Below are positions 1 to 5,615 of a stretch of DNA of 10,463 nt, in pieces (position 1 is the stretch's first letter; each line of letters starts with the position of its first letter). The stretch comes from Methanothrix sp. GTDB lineage: Archaea > Halobacteriota > Methanosarcinia > Methanotrichales > Methanotrichaceae. The position numbers and the translations under genes were made by a program. The notes beneath the pieces are model-generated. The model had not been told where the DNA came from. It saw only the letters and a list, made by a program, of their open reading frames with translations, and made no database searches. The DNA is taken from NCBI GenBank assembly GCA_003162615.1, contig PMNG01000079.1, positions 1 to 10,463 of the forward strand, in the 5' to 3' direction.

Positions 1-3
1 TAG

Positions 4-111
4 AATTTACCCAATTACCTAATATTTTTAGTTCCAATCGTCGTTGGGATATATCTTCTTCACAAAGGATTAGCTGAGGACAAGAAGTCCAAGGTATCCG
101 AAAAACAATGA
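4..111 (+). pseudogene. possible C-terminal remnant of a membrane protein
   Basis: An open frame of 35 codons runs from just after a TAG at 1-3 to a TGA at 109-111. It has no ATG, GTG or TTG start. It encodes one strongly hydrophobic stretch (about residues 5-20, YLIFLVPIVVGIYLL) followed by a lysine-rich hydrophilic tail, which is how many membrane proteins end. The in-frame TAG at the very start means it cannot simply be the tail of an intact gene entering from the left in this frame. It may be the relic of a degraded gene, or chance. No family is recognised. Confidence 0.2.
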
Positions 112-159
112 TCCTCTAGGGCGGCCCATACCTTGAGGGCTCGGAGGGCATTAGGTTAG

Positions 160-497
160 ACTACGCTCACTCGTGTGGGGATGTTAATACAGGTCCAGAA
201 AATTCTTGATCGCATTGCAGAACGGTCGGGGTTGCAGAAGGTAGAACATCAGGATAGGGTCGGACCAGGAAGATACCGGATTCATCCACATCTTTTGCGG
301 CATTCCTTTGCTATGTGGAGCCTGGATAATGGCGTGCCGTCTACGACTTGCAGAAGCAGCTCGGTCATGCAAGTCTCGCTGCTACGGGAGTATATCTTGA
401 GGCATCCCCTAACCACCGACGAGAAGCATATCTAAGGTCTGGATTATCAGATTGTCTTGCAGCCGGGGATCTCGGAAAAATTCGAAAAAATATGTAG
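160..497 (+). pseudogene. tyrosine recombinase/integrase C-terminal fragment, frameshifted
   Basis: This is the catalytic C-terminal part of a tyrosine (phage-type) site-specific recombinase split over two frames. The first frame holds KILDRIAERSGLQ and then HPHLLRHSFAMWSLDNGVP, which carries the HxLRH box with the second catalytic arginine. At about 337-339 one base appears to be missing. The other frame then continues VYDLQKQLGHASLAATGVYL, with the conserved LGH histidine and the nucleophilic tyrosine, followed by an ASPNHRREAYL tail to a TAG at 495-497. The N-terminal core-binding domain and the first catalytic arginine are absent: an in-frame stop lies at 157-159. The gene is therefore truncated and frameshifted and should be inactive. 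It suggests past integration of a mobile or viral element next to the ATPase locus. No att site was recognised beside it. Confidence 0.8.
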
Positions 498-499
498 GA

Positions 500-796
500 C
501 TAGAGCTTTTTCCTCATATCTCTAAGCTTCATACATACTTCAAATCCCCTATCATCAAGCTCATAAGTGGTCTCGTTGCGGGTTGGGTGTGACTTCATAT
601 ATCCCCACCTAAGAAGCTCACGCAATGCCCTGTCCGCTTTGTGTCCTTGGATAGGAGGTTTGCTCATGAAGTAAGGTTTCGGCAAGTGTGCACCCTTGCT
701 TCCTTTAGTTGCTTTGCAGAAGTTGACAAGGATCGCCTTATGCAAGCCGCTTAATTCTTCTATATCTGTGCTGTTCCCACCTCCTGATTTGATCAA
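500..796 (-). CDS. small winged-helix-like protein
   Basis: A 98-residue protein with no signal or membrane segment. The middle and end look like a winged helix: a helical part around residues 17-30, then RALRELLRWGYMKSHPTRNE (about 56-75) resembling a recognition helix and wing, then TTYELDDRGFEVCMKLRDM, a typical final strand and helix of small archaeal regulators. The start used is TTG at 796-794, because no ATG precedes the helical region. An AGGAGGTGGG sequence lies inside the proposed gene at 785-776, with no start codon suitably placed after it, so it probably encodes Gly-Gly-Gly rather than acting as a ribosome site. A TATA-like CTTTAAATA at 817-809 lies so close that the mRNA would be leaderless or nearly so. 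DNA binding is inferred from the predicted fold only; the target is unknown. Confidence 0.6.
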   Translation of the reverse strand: MIKSGGGNSTDIEELSGLHKAILVNFCKATKGSKGAHLPKPYFMSKPPIQGHKADRALRELLRWGYMKSHPTRNETTYELDDRGFEVCMKLRDMRKKL

Positions 797-808
797 TGGT
801 CCGTGTAG

Positions 809-817
809 TATTTAAAG
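809..817 (-). promoter_or_regulatory. candidate TATA box for the 500-796 gene
   Basis: Read on the minus strand the sequence is CTTTAAATA, an archaeal TATA-like element. Its centre is about 17 nt before the TTG start, closer than the usual 24-27 nt to a transcription start. Either the gene is leaderless with a displaced start site, or a second AT-rich element (GATAATAT, about 825-832) is the true box. Confidence 0.35.
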
Positions 818-884
818 TTCTAGCATATTATCTATCGATGCCTAATTGGCGTTAAATAATGTTCTCTAATAGTCTAATATATAC

Positions 885-915
885 TTATGATATTCCATGA
901 AAGGATTTATGATAT
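885..915 (+). repeat. 9-bp direct repeat upstream of a regulator gene
   Basis: TTATGATAT occurs at 885-893 and again at 907-915, a start-to-start spacing of 22 bp, about two helical turns. Both copies lie 25-55 bp upstream of the TATA box at 940-948. The spacing suits two protein-binding sites on one face of the DNA. In DNA this AT-rich the repeat could also be chance. Confidence 0.3.
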
Positions 916-939
916 AATGGGATAACCCAAATGAATAAG

Positions 940-948
940 AATATATAC
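940..948 (+). promoter_or_regulatory. TATA box for the 1009-1314 winged-helix gene
   Basis: AATATATAC is a good archaeal TATA box about 61 nt before the start codon, predicting transcription start near 967-973. The same nine bases also occur at 876-884 and, followed again by AA, at 2257-2265. The 876 copy could be a second upstream promoter. Confidence 0.55.
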
Positions 949-958
949 AATGGAAATG

Positions 959-982
959 GAGACGACCATAGAGACGACCATG
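959..982 (+). repeat. tandem 12-bp repeat at the predicted transcription start, possible operator
   Basis: GAGACGACCATA (959-970) is followed immediately by GAGACGACCATG (971-982), 11 of 12 bases identical, and then by GAGATAC. The repeat lies between the TATA box and the Shine-Dalgarno sequence, over the predicted transcription start. A repressor bound there would block initiation. Autoregulation by the winged-helix protein encoded just downstream is a natural but unproven idea. Confidence 0.45.
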
Positions 983-1008
983 GAGATACAATAAGGGGGT
1001 GAGTGGAA

Positions 1009-1314
1009 ATGGCGGGAAGCATAAGACCGACAGCCGCAATTGATGCTCGGATAACAGAAGGACTCGACACAGATTATGAGTTATATAAATTGATCGACAA
1101 AGACCCCAACCGCAGCATATACGATCTTGTGAAAAAGACTGGTTGGTCCAGCGGGAAAGTGCATGGCTCCGTACGGAGATTAGAAAAAGAAGGGCTTGTT
1201 CACATAGAACGGGCCACACGCGGAGGAAGGACTATATTAAAAGTGCACGCTGCTGATTGGTCAGAGTTCTTCACACAAGAAGAACTGAAAGAATTTGAGA
1301 ATCTTGAATTTTGA
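1009..1314 (+). CDS. winged-helix DNA-binding regulator
   Basis: A 101-residue soluble protein with a clear winged helix-turn-helix. DYELYKLIDKDPNRSIYDLV (about residues 22-41) forms the first helices. KKTGWSSGKVHGSVRRLEKE (about 42-61) is the helix-turn-helix, with RRLEKEGLV as the recognition helix end. HIERATRGGRTILKVHAADW (about 65-84) is the wing. An acidic helical tail follows. The ATG at 1009 was chosen over the in-frame GTG at 1003 because the Shine-Dalgarno sequence GGGGGTGA (995-1002) abuts the GTG but sits 6 nt before the ATG. It has its own TATA box and a tandem repeat in the leader, which suggests regulated expression. The fold resembles MarR/ArsR-like small archaeal regulators; no ligand domain is visible, and the regulated gene is unknown. 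Confidence 0.8.
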   Translation: MAGSIRPTAAIDARITEGLDTDYELYKLIDKDPNRSIYDLVKKTGWSSGKVHGSVRRLEKEGLVHIERATRGGRTILKVHAADWSEFFTQEELKEFENLEF

Positions 1315-1320
1315 TGGGAA

Positions 1321-1355
1321 GATAGTGCGGCTTCATGCTGCTACTATCCTCTTTC
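1321..1355 (+). terminator. hairpin terminator after the winged-helix gene
   Basis: GATAGT (1321-1326) pairs with ACTATC (1343-1348). An inner CGGC/GCTG stem of four pairs (one G-U) closes on a short loop. A pyrimidine-rich CTCTTTC follows. It starts 6 nt after the stop codon of the plus-strand gene. A second, weaker hairpin (TTCGGC 1359-1364 with GCCGAA 1373-1378) follows. Confidence 0.45.
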
Positions 1356-1391
1356 AGATTCGGCCTCACCATGCCGAAATTATGCCCTGGC

Positions 1392-1647
1392 TTATGTCAT
1401 GGCAGGCTTACTGGTAATCTCAAAGCTATGCCCGTAAGACACAGCCTTGTCGGCGAGAAGATAGTCCCTCCTTAGATCTTCTCGTCCTCTCCTAAAGGCC
1501 TTTGGGCTCGCGTAGATCTACGTTAAGCTTCTTCCAGGCCGCTATTTTCTCTCGCTCAGTGTACAGGATAGCATTGCTCGGGCGAGTCCATGGAAAACAC
1601 GACGGTTCTCGGCCTACCAGAAAGAGCTGTTTGTATCGCTTTATGAT
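1392..1647 (-). pseudogene. frameshifted coding remnant behind the third winged-helix gene
   Basis: Immediately after the TAA of the 1648-1884 gene, and in the same frame, the minus strand stays open without any start codon for about 50 codons. It encodes YKQLFLVGREPSCFPWTRPS and then NAILYTEREKIAAWKKLNVD LREPK (ending near 1501). A TAG then interrupts it. Moving one base, as if one extra A were present in the AAA at 1503-1501, restores KAFRRGREDLRRDYLLADKA and continues VSYGHSFEITSKPAMT to a TAA at 1394-1392. Residue composition on both sides of the shift looks like real protein. I do not recognise the family. It is probably a decayed gene, or the decayed C-terminal half of a longer protein whose N-terminus is the winged helix upstream. 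Confidence 0.55.
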
Positions 1648-1884
1648 TTATGGGGACTCCTTGATTCGCCAGAAGCAATGGTATCCATGTCGCCCTCCGT
1701 TGGCTTTTTCTTTCCGCAATTCCACCAAGTCGAACTTCTCAAGTGCCAATAGAGCCCTATGGACCGTTGAGAGTCTATGGCTAGAGTTGGTTATTTCCAG
1801 GACATCCTTTTGGAGTTCCTTGGTGCTCATTTGTACCGATGATTTGCTTAGGATCTCCAGGAGCTTATCCTGTAATATGCTCAA
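1648..1884 (-). CDS. small winged-helix protein
   Basis: A 78-residue winged-helix protein. LQDKLLEILSKSSVQMSTKE (about residues 4-23) gives the first helices. STKELQKDVLEITNSSHRLS and TVHRALLALEKFDLVELRKE (about 20-59) hold the helix-turn-helix. NGGRHGYHCFWRI (about 62-74) is the wing and last strand. The start is TTG at 1884-1882, supported by a strong Shine-Dalgarno sequence GGAGGGAG (1896-1889) 4 nt upstream. It could be a complete small regulator, since the fold ends naturally at the wing. It could also be the surviving N-terminal domain of a larger protein, because the same frame stays open beyond its TAA. A palindrome at 1952-1967 lies about 70 bp upstream and may be its operator. Confidence 0.65.
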   Translation of the reverse strand: MSILQDKLLEILSKSSVQMSTKELQKDVLEITNSSHRLSTVHRALLALEKFDLVELRKEKANGGRHGYHCFWRIKESP

Positions 1885-1951
1885 CGTTCTCCCTCCGCTG
1901 TTCGGTTAACGAGTTTCCAGAATACATAGATATCGAAGAAAACTCAAACAA

Positions 1952-1967
1952 ACATGACCTGTCATGT
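1952..1967. promoter_or_regulatory. palindrome ACATGAC-CT-GTCATGT, operator or terminator
   Basis: Two perfect 7-bp arms flank a 2-bp centre. On the minus strand it lies 3 nt after the stop of the remnant at 1970-2086 and 68 nt before the TTG of the winged-helix gene. It is followed on that strand by a T-rich stretch (TTTGTTTGAGTTTTCTTC), so it could form a terminator. A TATA-like TAAAAAATA (about 1988-1980) would place transcription start inside the palindrome, which fits a repressor operator. The two readings are not mutually exclusive. Confidence 0.5.
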
Positions 1968-1969
1968 CT

Positions 1970-2086
1970 TTATGTCCTATTTTTTAGGATAGCTAGTCCT
2001 TGTGGCCGCATAGTGCATATAACTCGCACCTCTTCCAGCCCATTTTCTCTTTTGGCCTGGAAAGCCACAAACTTGATGATGGCAAA
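1970..2086 (-). pseudogene. C-terminal coding remnant
   Basis: An open stretch of 38 codons between a TAG (2089-2087) and a TAA (1972-1970) encodes FAIIKFVAFQAKRENGLEEV RVICTMRPQGLAILKNRT. The composition and alternation look like genuine protein and not like the AT-rich flanks. There is no ATG or ribosome site; the only candidate is a GTG at 2068-2066 without a Shine-Dalgarno sequence. The codons upstream contain several stops (TAA and TAG within 15 nt). It is best read as the tail of a decayed gene on the same strand as the winged-helix gene that follows. The family is not recognised. Confidence 0.35.
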
Positions 2087-2089
2087 CTA

Positions 2090-2440
2090 GCCGTTCCATT
2101 ACTCTTTAGGCACGGGTTCTAGCCTGTGGCAGATCTCGATTAATCAGCATCGGCTGTAGAGTAGAATCTATATCGCAACATCACGGTTTACGAGGTCTGA
2201 AAGGTATTTATAATAATATTAGCTGGCCCGGAAGGTTCTCTTAGGGTGTATAAGTAAATATATACAACATTCAGACCGAATATGTGTAAGGCAGATGATC
2301 TATGATATGTCATATCTTGGCTTGGTGGAAACAGATTTGTGTTTATTAAGGATTTATCGCCTATAACTGAGATTATATTAAACAAAGAATTTACAAATAG
2401 CACCAAAATTTTACTCAAAATACCTTTAGGGTTTGCCTAA
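2090..2440. other. AT-rich region without a convincing gene
   Basis: No ORF here has a credible start plus protein-like composition. Visible elements are a TATA-like AATATATACAA at 2257-2267 on the plus strand, with no good gene after it (only a 23-codon ORF at 2295-2366), and a 13-bp palindrome GATATG-T-CATATC at 2304-2316. The TATA box followed by no ORF leaves room for an unrecognised small RNA, but no stable fold was evident by eye. Confidence 0.4.
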
Positions 2441-2451
2441 TACCGAATCGG

Positions 2452-2460
2452 CTTATAGTA
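2452..2460 (+). promoter_or_regulatory. TATA box for the cysteine-rich protein gene
   Basis: CTTATAGTA on the plus strand would place transcription start near 2478-2485, giving a leader of about 45-50 nt before the ATG at 2530. It also argues against the in-frame GTG at 2488 as the start, which would fall at the transcript end. Confidence 0.4.
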
Positions 2461-2529
2461 ATGAGTACGACTTAATGATCGTGAACTGTGGCCGGTTCAC
2501 AAAAAAAGATAAGAGGATTAGTGGGTGTA

Positions 2530-2826
2530 ATGAAGAAATTAGCTATAATATCGGTGCTCCTGCTATTACTTGCAGGAATTGGATTGACTTTCGGACAATC
2601 ATGTGGAGGAAACTGTAACTGTCCTAGCGGCACAGCGTGTTCGCAATCTGTGTGTGGGGCGAACTGTGGAGGTTCGTGTACTAATGATGCCTCTGTAGCA
2701 TCCTCCGCATCTGTGGCATCACCGTGCGGAACTCACTGCCCAAAGGGGAACTGTGGAGGAGCGGCCGGTTGTAAGGGTTGCTGCGGATCTAACTGTGGAG
2801 CTTGCTGTGGTTCAGCAGCGAGTTAG
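2530..2826 (+). CDS. small exported cysteine-rich protein
   Basis: The 98-residue product begins with a classic Sec signal peptide: MKK, then a hydrophobic core IISVLLLLLAGIGL, then a probable cut after FGQ at residue 23. The mature part of about 75 residues has 16 cysteines (25, 29, 31, 37, 42, 46, 50, 66, 70, 75, 81, 84, 85, 89, 92, 93), two CC pairs and repeated NCG modules such as ANCGGSC, GNCGGAAGC and SNCGACC. A Ser/Ala/Val linker (SVASSASVAS, about 55-64) separates two Cys clusters. It is presumably extracellular or envelope-bound; disulfide stabilisation or metal binding are possible roles, but neither is shown. The start is uncertain: GTG at 2521 (after AAGAGG at 2511-2516) and GTG at 2488 are also in frame, but ATG 2530 gives the best signal peptide. 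It is transcribed alone, with its own terminator. Confidence 0.75.
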   Translation: MKKLAIISVLLLLLAGIGLTFGQSCGGNCNCPSGTACSQSVCGANCGGSCTNDASVASSASVASPCGTHCPKGNCGGAAGCKGCCGSNCGACCGSAAS

Positions 2827-2836
2827 ATAAATCTTA

Positions 2837-2863
2837 AGGTAGGGCCACCTACCTAATAATTTT
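2837..2863 (+). terminator. terminator hairpin after the cysteine-rich gene
   Basis: AGGTAGG (2837-2843) and CCTACCT (2848-2854) form a perfect 7-bp stem with a GCCA loop, followed by AATAATTTT. It begins 11 nt after the stop codon. Confidence 0.75.
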
Positions 2864-3050
2864 GAGATTGATCCCGAACACAATAAATGACATCATAAAA
2901 TAAAAATATCGCATTTCAATAGCTATGATATCCTTGATCCTTAGCTCGATAATTCCATCAATGATCGCTAAGTGATTTTATTCCAACGAAGAAATCTACT
3001 GAAAGTCCTATCGCTACATGATCGTTTTTCTAGCAAAGGATTTTAATTCA
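2864..3050. other. AT-rich spacer, no gene seen
   Basis: No protein-like ORF was found. The only structure noticed is an inverted repeat, CTTAGC (2940-2945) with GCTAAG (2967-2972), extended by an inner GAT/ATC pair and followed by TGATTTTATT. It could be a secondary plus-strand terminator. Confidence 0.35.
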
Positions 3051-3155
3051 ATGAATAGACAATCACCTCATAGGTGCGATGCGTCCTCCAGAGCAGCTAT
3101 TGACCACCTAGTTCGCTCTGGCCTCTTGCACCCCTTACAGGAATTTAAGAGATGA
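3051..3155 (+). CDS. possible 34-residue ORF, function unknown
   Basis: ATG at 3051 opens a short frame ending in TGA at 3153-3155. Its second half, SSRAAIDHLVRSGLLHPLQE, is protein-like and amphipathic, resembling a helix of a small regulator. The nearest purine-rich motif (AAAGGA, about 3035-3040) is rather far from the ATG. It converges on atpG. It may be a remnant of a longer gene, and the same DNA also contains a strong inverted repeat, so a structural explanation competes with a coding one. Confidence 0.3.
   Translation: MNRQSPHRCDASSRAAIDHLVRSGLLHPLQEFKR
3073..3132. repeat. nested inverted repeat downstream of atpG
   Basis: CCAGAGC (3088-3094) pairs with GCTCTGG (3115-3121) across a 20-nt loop. 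Outside it GGTGC (3073-3077) pairs with GCACC (3128-3132). On the minus strand it lies 66-125 nt after the atpG stop and could end or stabilise the operon transcript, though it lacks a T-tract. Confidence 0.4.
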
Positions 3156-3197
3156 TGCATAAGCTGCGATTAGAGCCATCAAAGATCTCTCTTTTCA

Positions 3198-4076
3198 TTA
3201 TTTACCAGTTAACGCCAGAAATCCTGTCACAACATCCAGCAATTCCGATGTGATAGCCGCCTGTCGCTGCCTGTGAAATTGGGCGTTGAGATCATTAAGG
3301 TGCTCTTCAATATTTTTTTCAGCCGCTTGCATAGACATGAGCCTGCTTGCATTCTCGCTGGCTAGAGATTCTACAAAAGCACGGTAGAGAGTGAAAAAAA
3401 GATACTGCCGCACCAGAGAAGAAAAAAGTTGATCGACGTCCATTGAGAATGTAGGCAGAGTGCGAGATGGCCACTTTTTCTCTGCCAGGCTATTGAGCCA
3501 TTGAAGATCAAGTGGAAAAAGCTGTACCATGTTAGGACCATAAGCCGCACCAGAAACCGATCGGTTGTAAAAGAGTACTATCTGATCGATCTTCCTTTCG
3601 ATTCTCCATTCCTCTATTTTGACCAGCACATCCAACATAACTTGGGTAATTCCGAGATGGTCTCCATAGAAAGAATGCGCCTCGGTTGGCTGTCCTGCTT
3701 CTTCAAGACGAGAGACGACACGCTCTCCCACTGCCAGGGCTATTCGTTCCTGGTTCTCGATCTCATTCATTTTCTCGATGGCATAACCTGCAATTTGCTC
3801 ATTAAAACTACCGCACAGTCCCTGGTCAGAGCCGAAGATCACAGCACCCAGTCGCCTTTTTTTCTCAACAGGCTTGACGGTTAAGAGCTCCTTTGGCTTA
3901 TTTCGCATGACGATTTGAAATCCCATCTCGATAGTTTTATTGTATTCGCTGAGAGATTCCACTGCCTGCTCATATTCGCGGATGTTCGAAGCCGAAATCG
4001 TCTTCATTATTTTTACGACTGACTGCAAGTCTCTTGCATTTTTTATCTTCCTCTTCAGCCTTTCAAGCTCTTCCAT
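3198..4076 (-). CDS. atpG: N-ATPase F1 subunit gamma
   Basis: The 292-residue gamma subunit is the central stalk that turns inside the alpha3beta3 head and couples it to the c-ring. The N-terminal helix has the family form LERLKRKIKNARDLQSVVKI (about 4-23), followed by MKTISAS. The central Rossmann-like domain carries SDQGLCGSFNEQI (83-95). The C-terminal helix has SLASENASRLMSMQAAEKNI (237-256) and HRQRQAAITSELLDVVTGF (268-286). Length is normal for the family. The ATG is preceded by GAGAGG with suitable spacing and starts 12 nt after the atpA stop. It is the last gene of the operon; no strong terminator immediately follows, only a weak AAAGA/TCTTT hairpin (3181-3194). Confidence 0.95.
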   Translation of the reverse strand: MEELERLKRKIKNARDLQSVVKIMKTISASNIREYEQAVESLSEYNKTIEMGFQIVMRNKPKELLTVKPVEKKRRLGAVIFGSDQGLCGSFNEQIAGYAIEKMNEIENQERIALAVGERVVSRLEEAGQPTEAHSFYGDHLGITQVMLDVLVKIEEWRIERKIDQIVLFYNRSVSGAAYGPNMVQLFPLDLQWLNSLAEKKWPSRTLPTFSMDVDQLFSSLVRQYLFFTLYRAFVESLASENASRLMSMQAAEKNIEEHLNDLNAQFHRQRQAAITSELLDVVTGFLALTGK

Positions 4077-4088
4077 CCGTTTCCTCTC

Positions 4089-5615
4089 TTACTTTTTGTC
4101 TACTTGTTTGCCAAGAACATTTTTGGATGCATTCAGAAACATCTCACGATCCTCGGGCCTTAGCTTTTCGGCTGATGAAATCCGCTGGTATAATTCAGGC
4201 ATTTGCTCTCGAAGCGCCTTTCCGATCTTCTTTTTTGCTGATGAAATTTCGTCCAGCGGGATATCGTCAAGAATGCCCGAGGTTGCAGCCAGAAGAACAG
4301 CTATCTGTTCTGGAGCCGGTACCGGCTCATATTGAGGCTGTTTCAGTACCTCCCGAATCCGCCGGCCGTGCTCAAGAGTTTTTCGTGTATTCTCATCGAT
4401 CTTTGTGCCAAATCTGGCAAAAGCCTCTAGCTCCTCGAACTGGGAAAAAGAAAGGCGCAGATCACCCACAACATCCCGGTACGCAGGAAGCTGGCTATTT
4501 CCCCCTACTCTCGATACCGATTTTCCCACGTCGATTGCAGGCAAAACCCCCTCCTGATAGAGATCTGGAGAAATATAGATCTGGCCATCGGTTATAGAGA
4601 TGAGATTGGTTGGAATGTAAGCCGATATGTCTTGAGCTTCCGTCTCAATTATCGGCAGAGCGGTGAGGGAACCGCCTTTTATCAGATGCGTGGATCTCTC
4701 AAGAAGGCGTGAATGAATATAAAATATGTCCCCAGGAAAGGCTTCTCTTCCAGGTGGCCGCCGCATCAGCAGAGATATCTCGCGGTACGTACGTGCATGG
4801 CGGGTCAGATCGTCGTAAACGATCAGAACATCTCGACCCACTTCCATGAAATACTCCGCCATAGTCGTGGCTGCATAAGGAGTGATGAAGTTCAAGCCCG
4901 GCGTGTCTTCACCGGTGGCCGCAACTACAATGCAGTTCCTCATGGCATCGTACTTGCGTAAATCCGCAATCACTCTAGCCACTGCCGACCTCTGCTGGCC
5001 AATGGCACAGTAGACGCTTACGATCCCTTTATCTCTTTGATTTATTATTGTGTCAATGGCTATGGCAGTCTTTCCTGCTTGACGATCGCCTAGGATCAAT
5101 TCACGCTGGCCACGACCGACGGGAATCATGGCATCAACCGCCAGAATTCCCGTCTGAAGCGGAACATTCACAGGAGCGCGGTCCATAATAGCCGGGGCTT
5201 CACGCTCTATTGGCCGCCGTTCAACCGTTCGAACGGGTCCGTCTTCGTCCAGCGGTTTCCCTGTGGCATCAATCACTCTTCCAAGCAGCTCTTCTCCAAC
5301 GGGAACATCCATAACCCTCCCGGTTCGACGAACTTCCTGGCCGGCTTTGAGCTCTTGGCTTTTGTCGAGCAAGATGACTGAAACTTCCTCAGGGTCCAGG
5401 TTGAAGGCTATTCCCATCTTGTCGCCAGAGAATCTGACCAGCTCCTCAGACTTGACCTTAGCCAGGCCTTTGATTCGTACGATGTCGTTTCCCACAAAGG
5501 TTATTGTGCCGATCTCCTCGAAACGCAGTTGAGGTTGGTGACTTTCAAGGGTACGACTAACGGCGGAAAAAGCATCAATGAAAGATTCCCGGAGTTCTTT
5601 ATTCTCCTTATTCAT
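4089..5615 (-). CDS. atpA: N-ATPase F1 subunit alpha
   Basis: The 508-residue alpha subunit forms the non-catalytic nucleotide sites of the F1 head. The N-terminal beta-barrel includes IGTITFVGNDIVRIKGLAKV (35-54). Walker A is GDRQAGKT (176-183). The alpha-type GQQRSAVARV (206-215) has Gln where beta has the catalytic Glu. Walker B is DVLIVYDDLT (262-271). SVSRVGGNSQ contains the arginine finger R369, which contributes to the catalytic site of the neighbouring beta. The C-terminal helical domain is complete. It overlaps the end of atpF by 8 nt (ATGAATAA), indicating translational coupling. All functional residues looked for are present, so the subunit should work. Confidence 0.97.
   Translation of the reverse strand: MNKENKELRESFIDAFSAVSRTLESHQPQLRFEEIGTITFVGNDIVRIKGLAKVKSEELVRFSGDKMGIAFNLDPEEVSVILLDKSQELKAGQEVRRTGRVMDVPVGEELLGRVIDATGKPLDEDGPVRTVERRPIEREAPAIMDRAPVNVPLQTGILAVDAMIPVGRGQRELILGDRQAGKTAIAIDTIINQRDKGIVSVYCAIGQQRSAVARVIADLRKYDAMRNCIVVAATGEDTPGLNFITPYAATTMAEYFMEVGRDVLIVYDDLTRHARTYREISLLMRRPPGREAFPGDIFYIHSRLLERSTHLIKGGSLTALPIIETEAQDISAYIPTNLISITDGQIYISPDLYQEGVLPAIDVGKSVSRVGGNSQLPAYRDVVGDLRLSFSQFEELEAFARFGTKIDENTRKTLEHGRRIREVLKQPQYEPVPAPEQIAVLLAATSGILDDIPLDEISSAKKKIGKALREQMPELYQRISSAEKLRPEDREMFLNASKNVLGKQVDKK

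Noticed and set aside
866..1219. 117-codon minus-strand ORF
   Set aside because: Antisense to the plus-strand winged-helix gene and its promoter; no ribosome site and a Leu/Ser/His-rich product typical of a shadow frame.
1454..1484. 9-bp stem CGAGAAGAT/ATCTTCTCG with a 13-nt loop, considered as an RNA element or terminator
   Set aside because: It falls inside the protein-like remnant at 1392-1647 and is explained by its codons; no T-tract follows.
1494..1522. Palindromes AAAGGCCTTT (1494-1503) and CGTAGATCTACG (1511-1522), considered as operator sites
   Set aside because: Both lie within the coding remnant, not upstream of a gene, and are short enough to be chance.
1502..1909. 135-codon plus-strand ORF
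   Set aside because: It is antisense to the winged-helix gene at 1648-1884, which has a strong ribosome site and a recognisable fold; the antisense product is Ser/Arg-rich without domain character.
2188..2418. 76-codon minus-strand ORF starting with TTG
   Set aside because: It lies in AT-rich DNA, has poor ribosome-site spacing and an unstructured low-information product; it contains the TATA-like and palindromic elements of the other strand.
3088..3121. Inverted repeat and GTTCG considered as a tRNA
   Set aside because: No acceptor stem, anticodon arm or standard T-loop could be assembled around it.
4034..4597. 187-codon plus-strand ORF
   Set aside because: Antisense to atpA and the start of atpG; its length comes from the GC-biased codons of the real genes.
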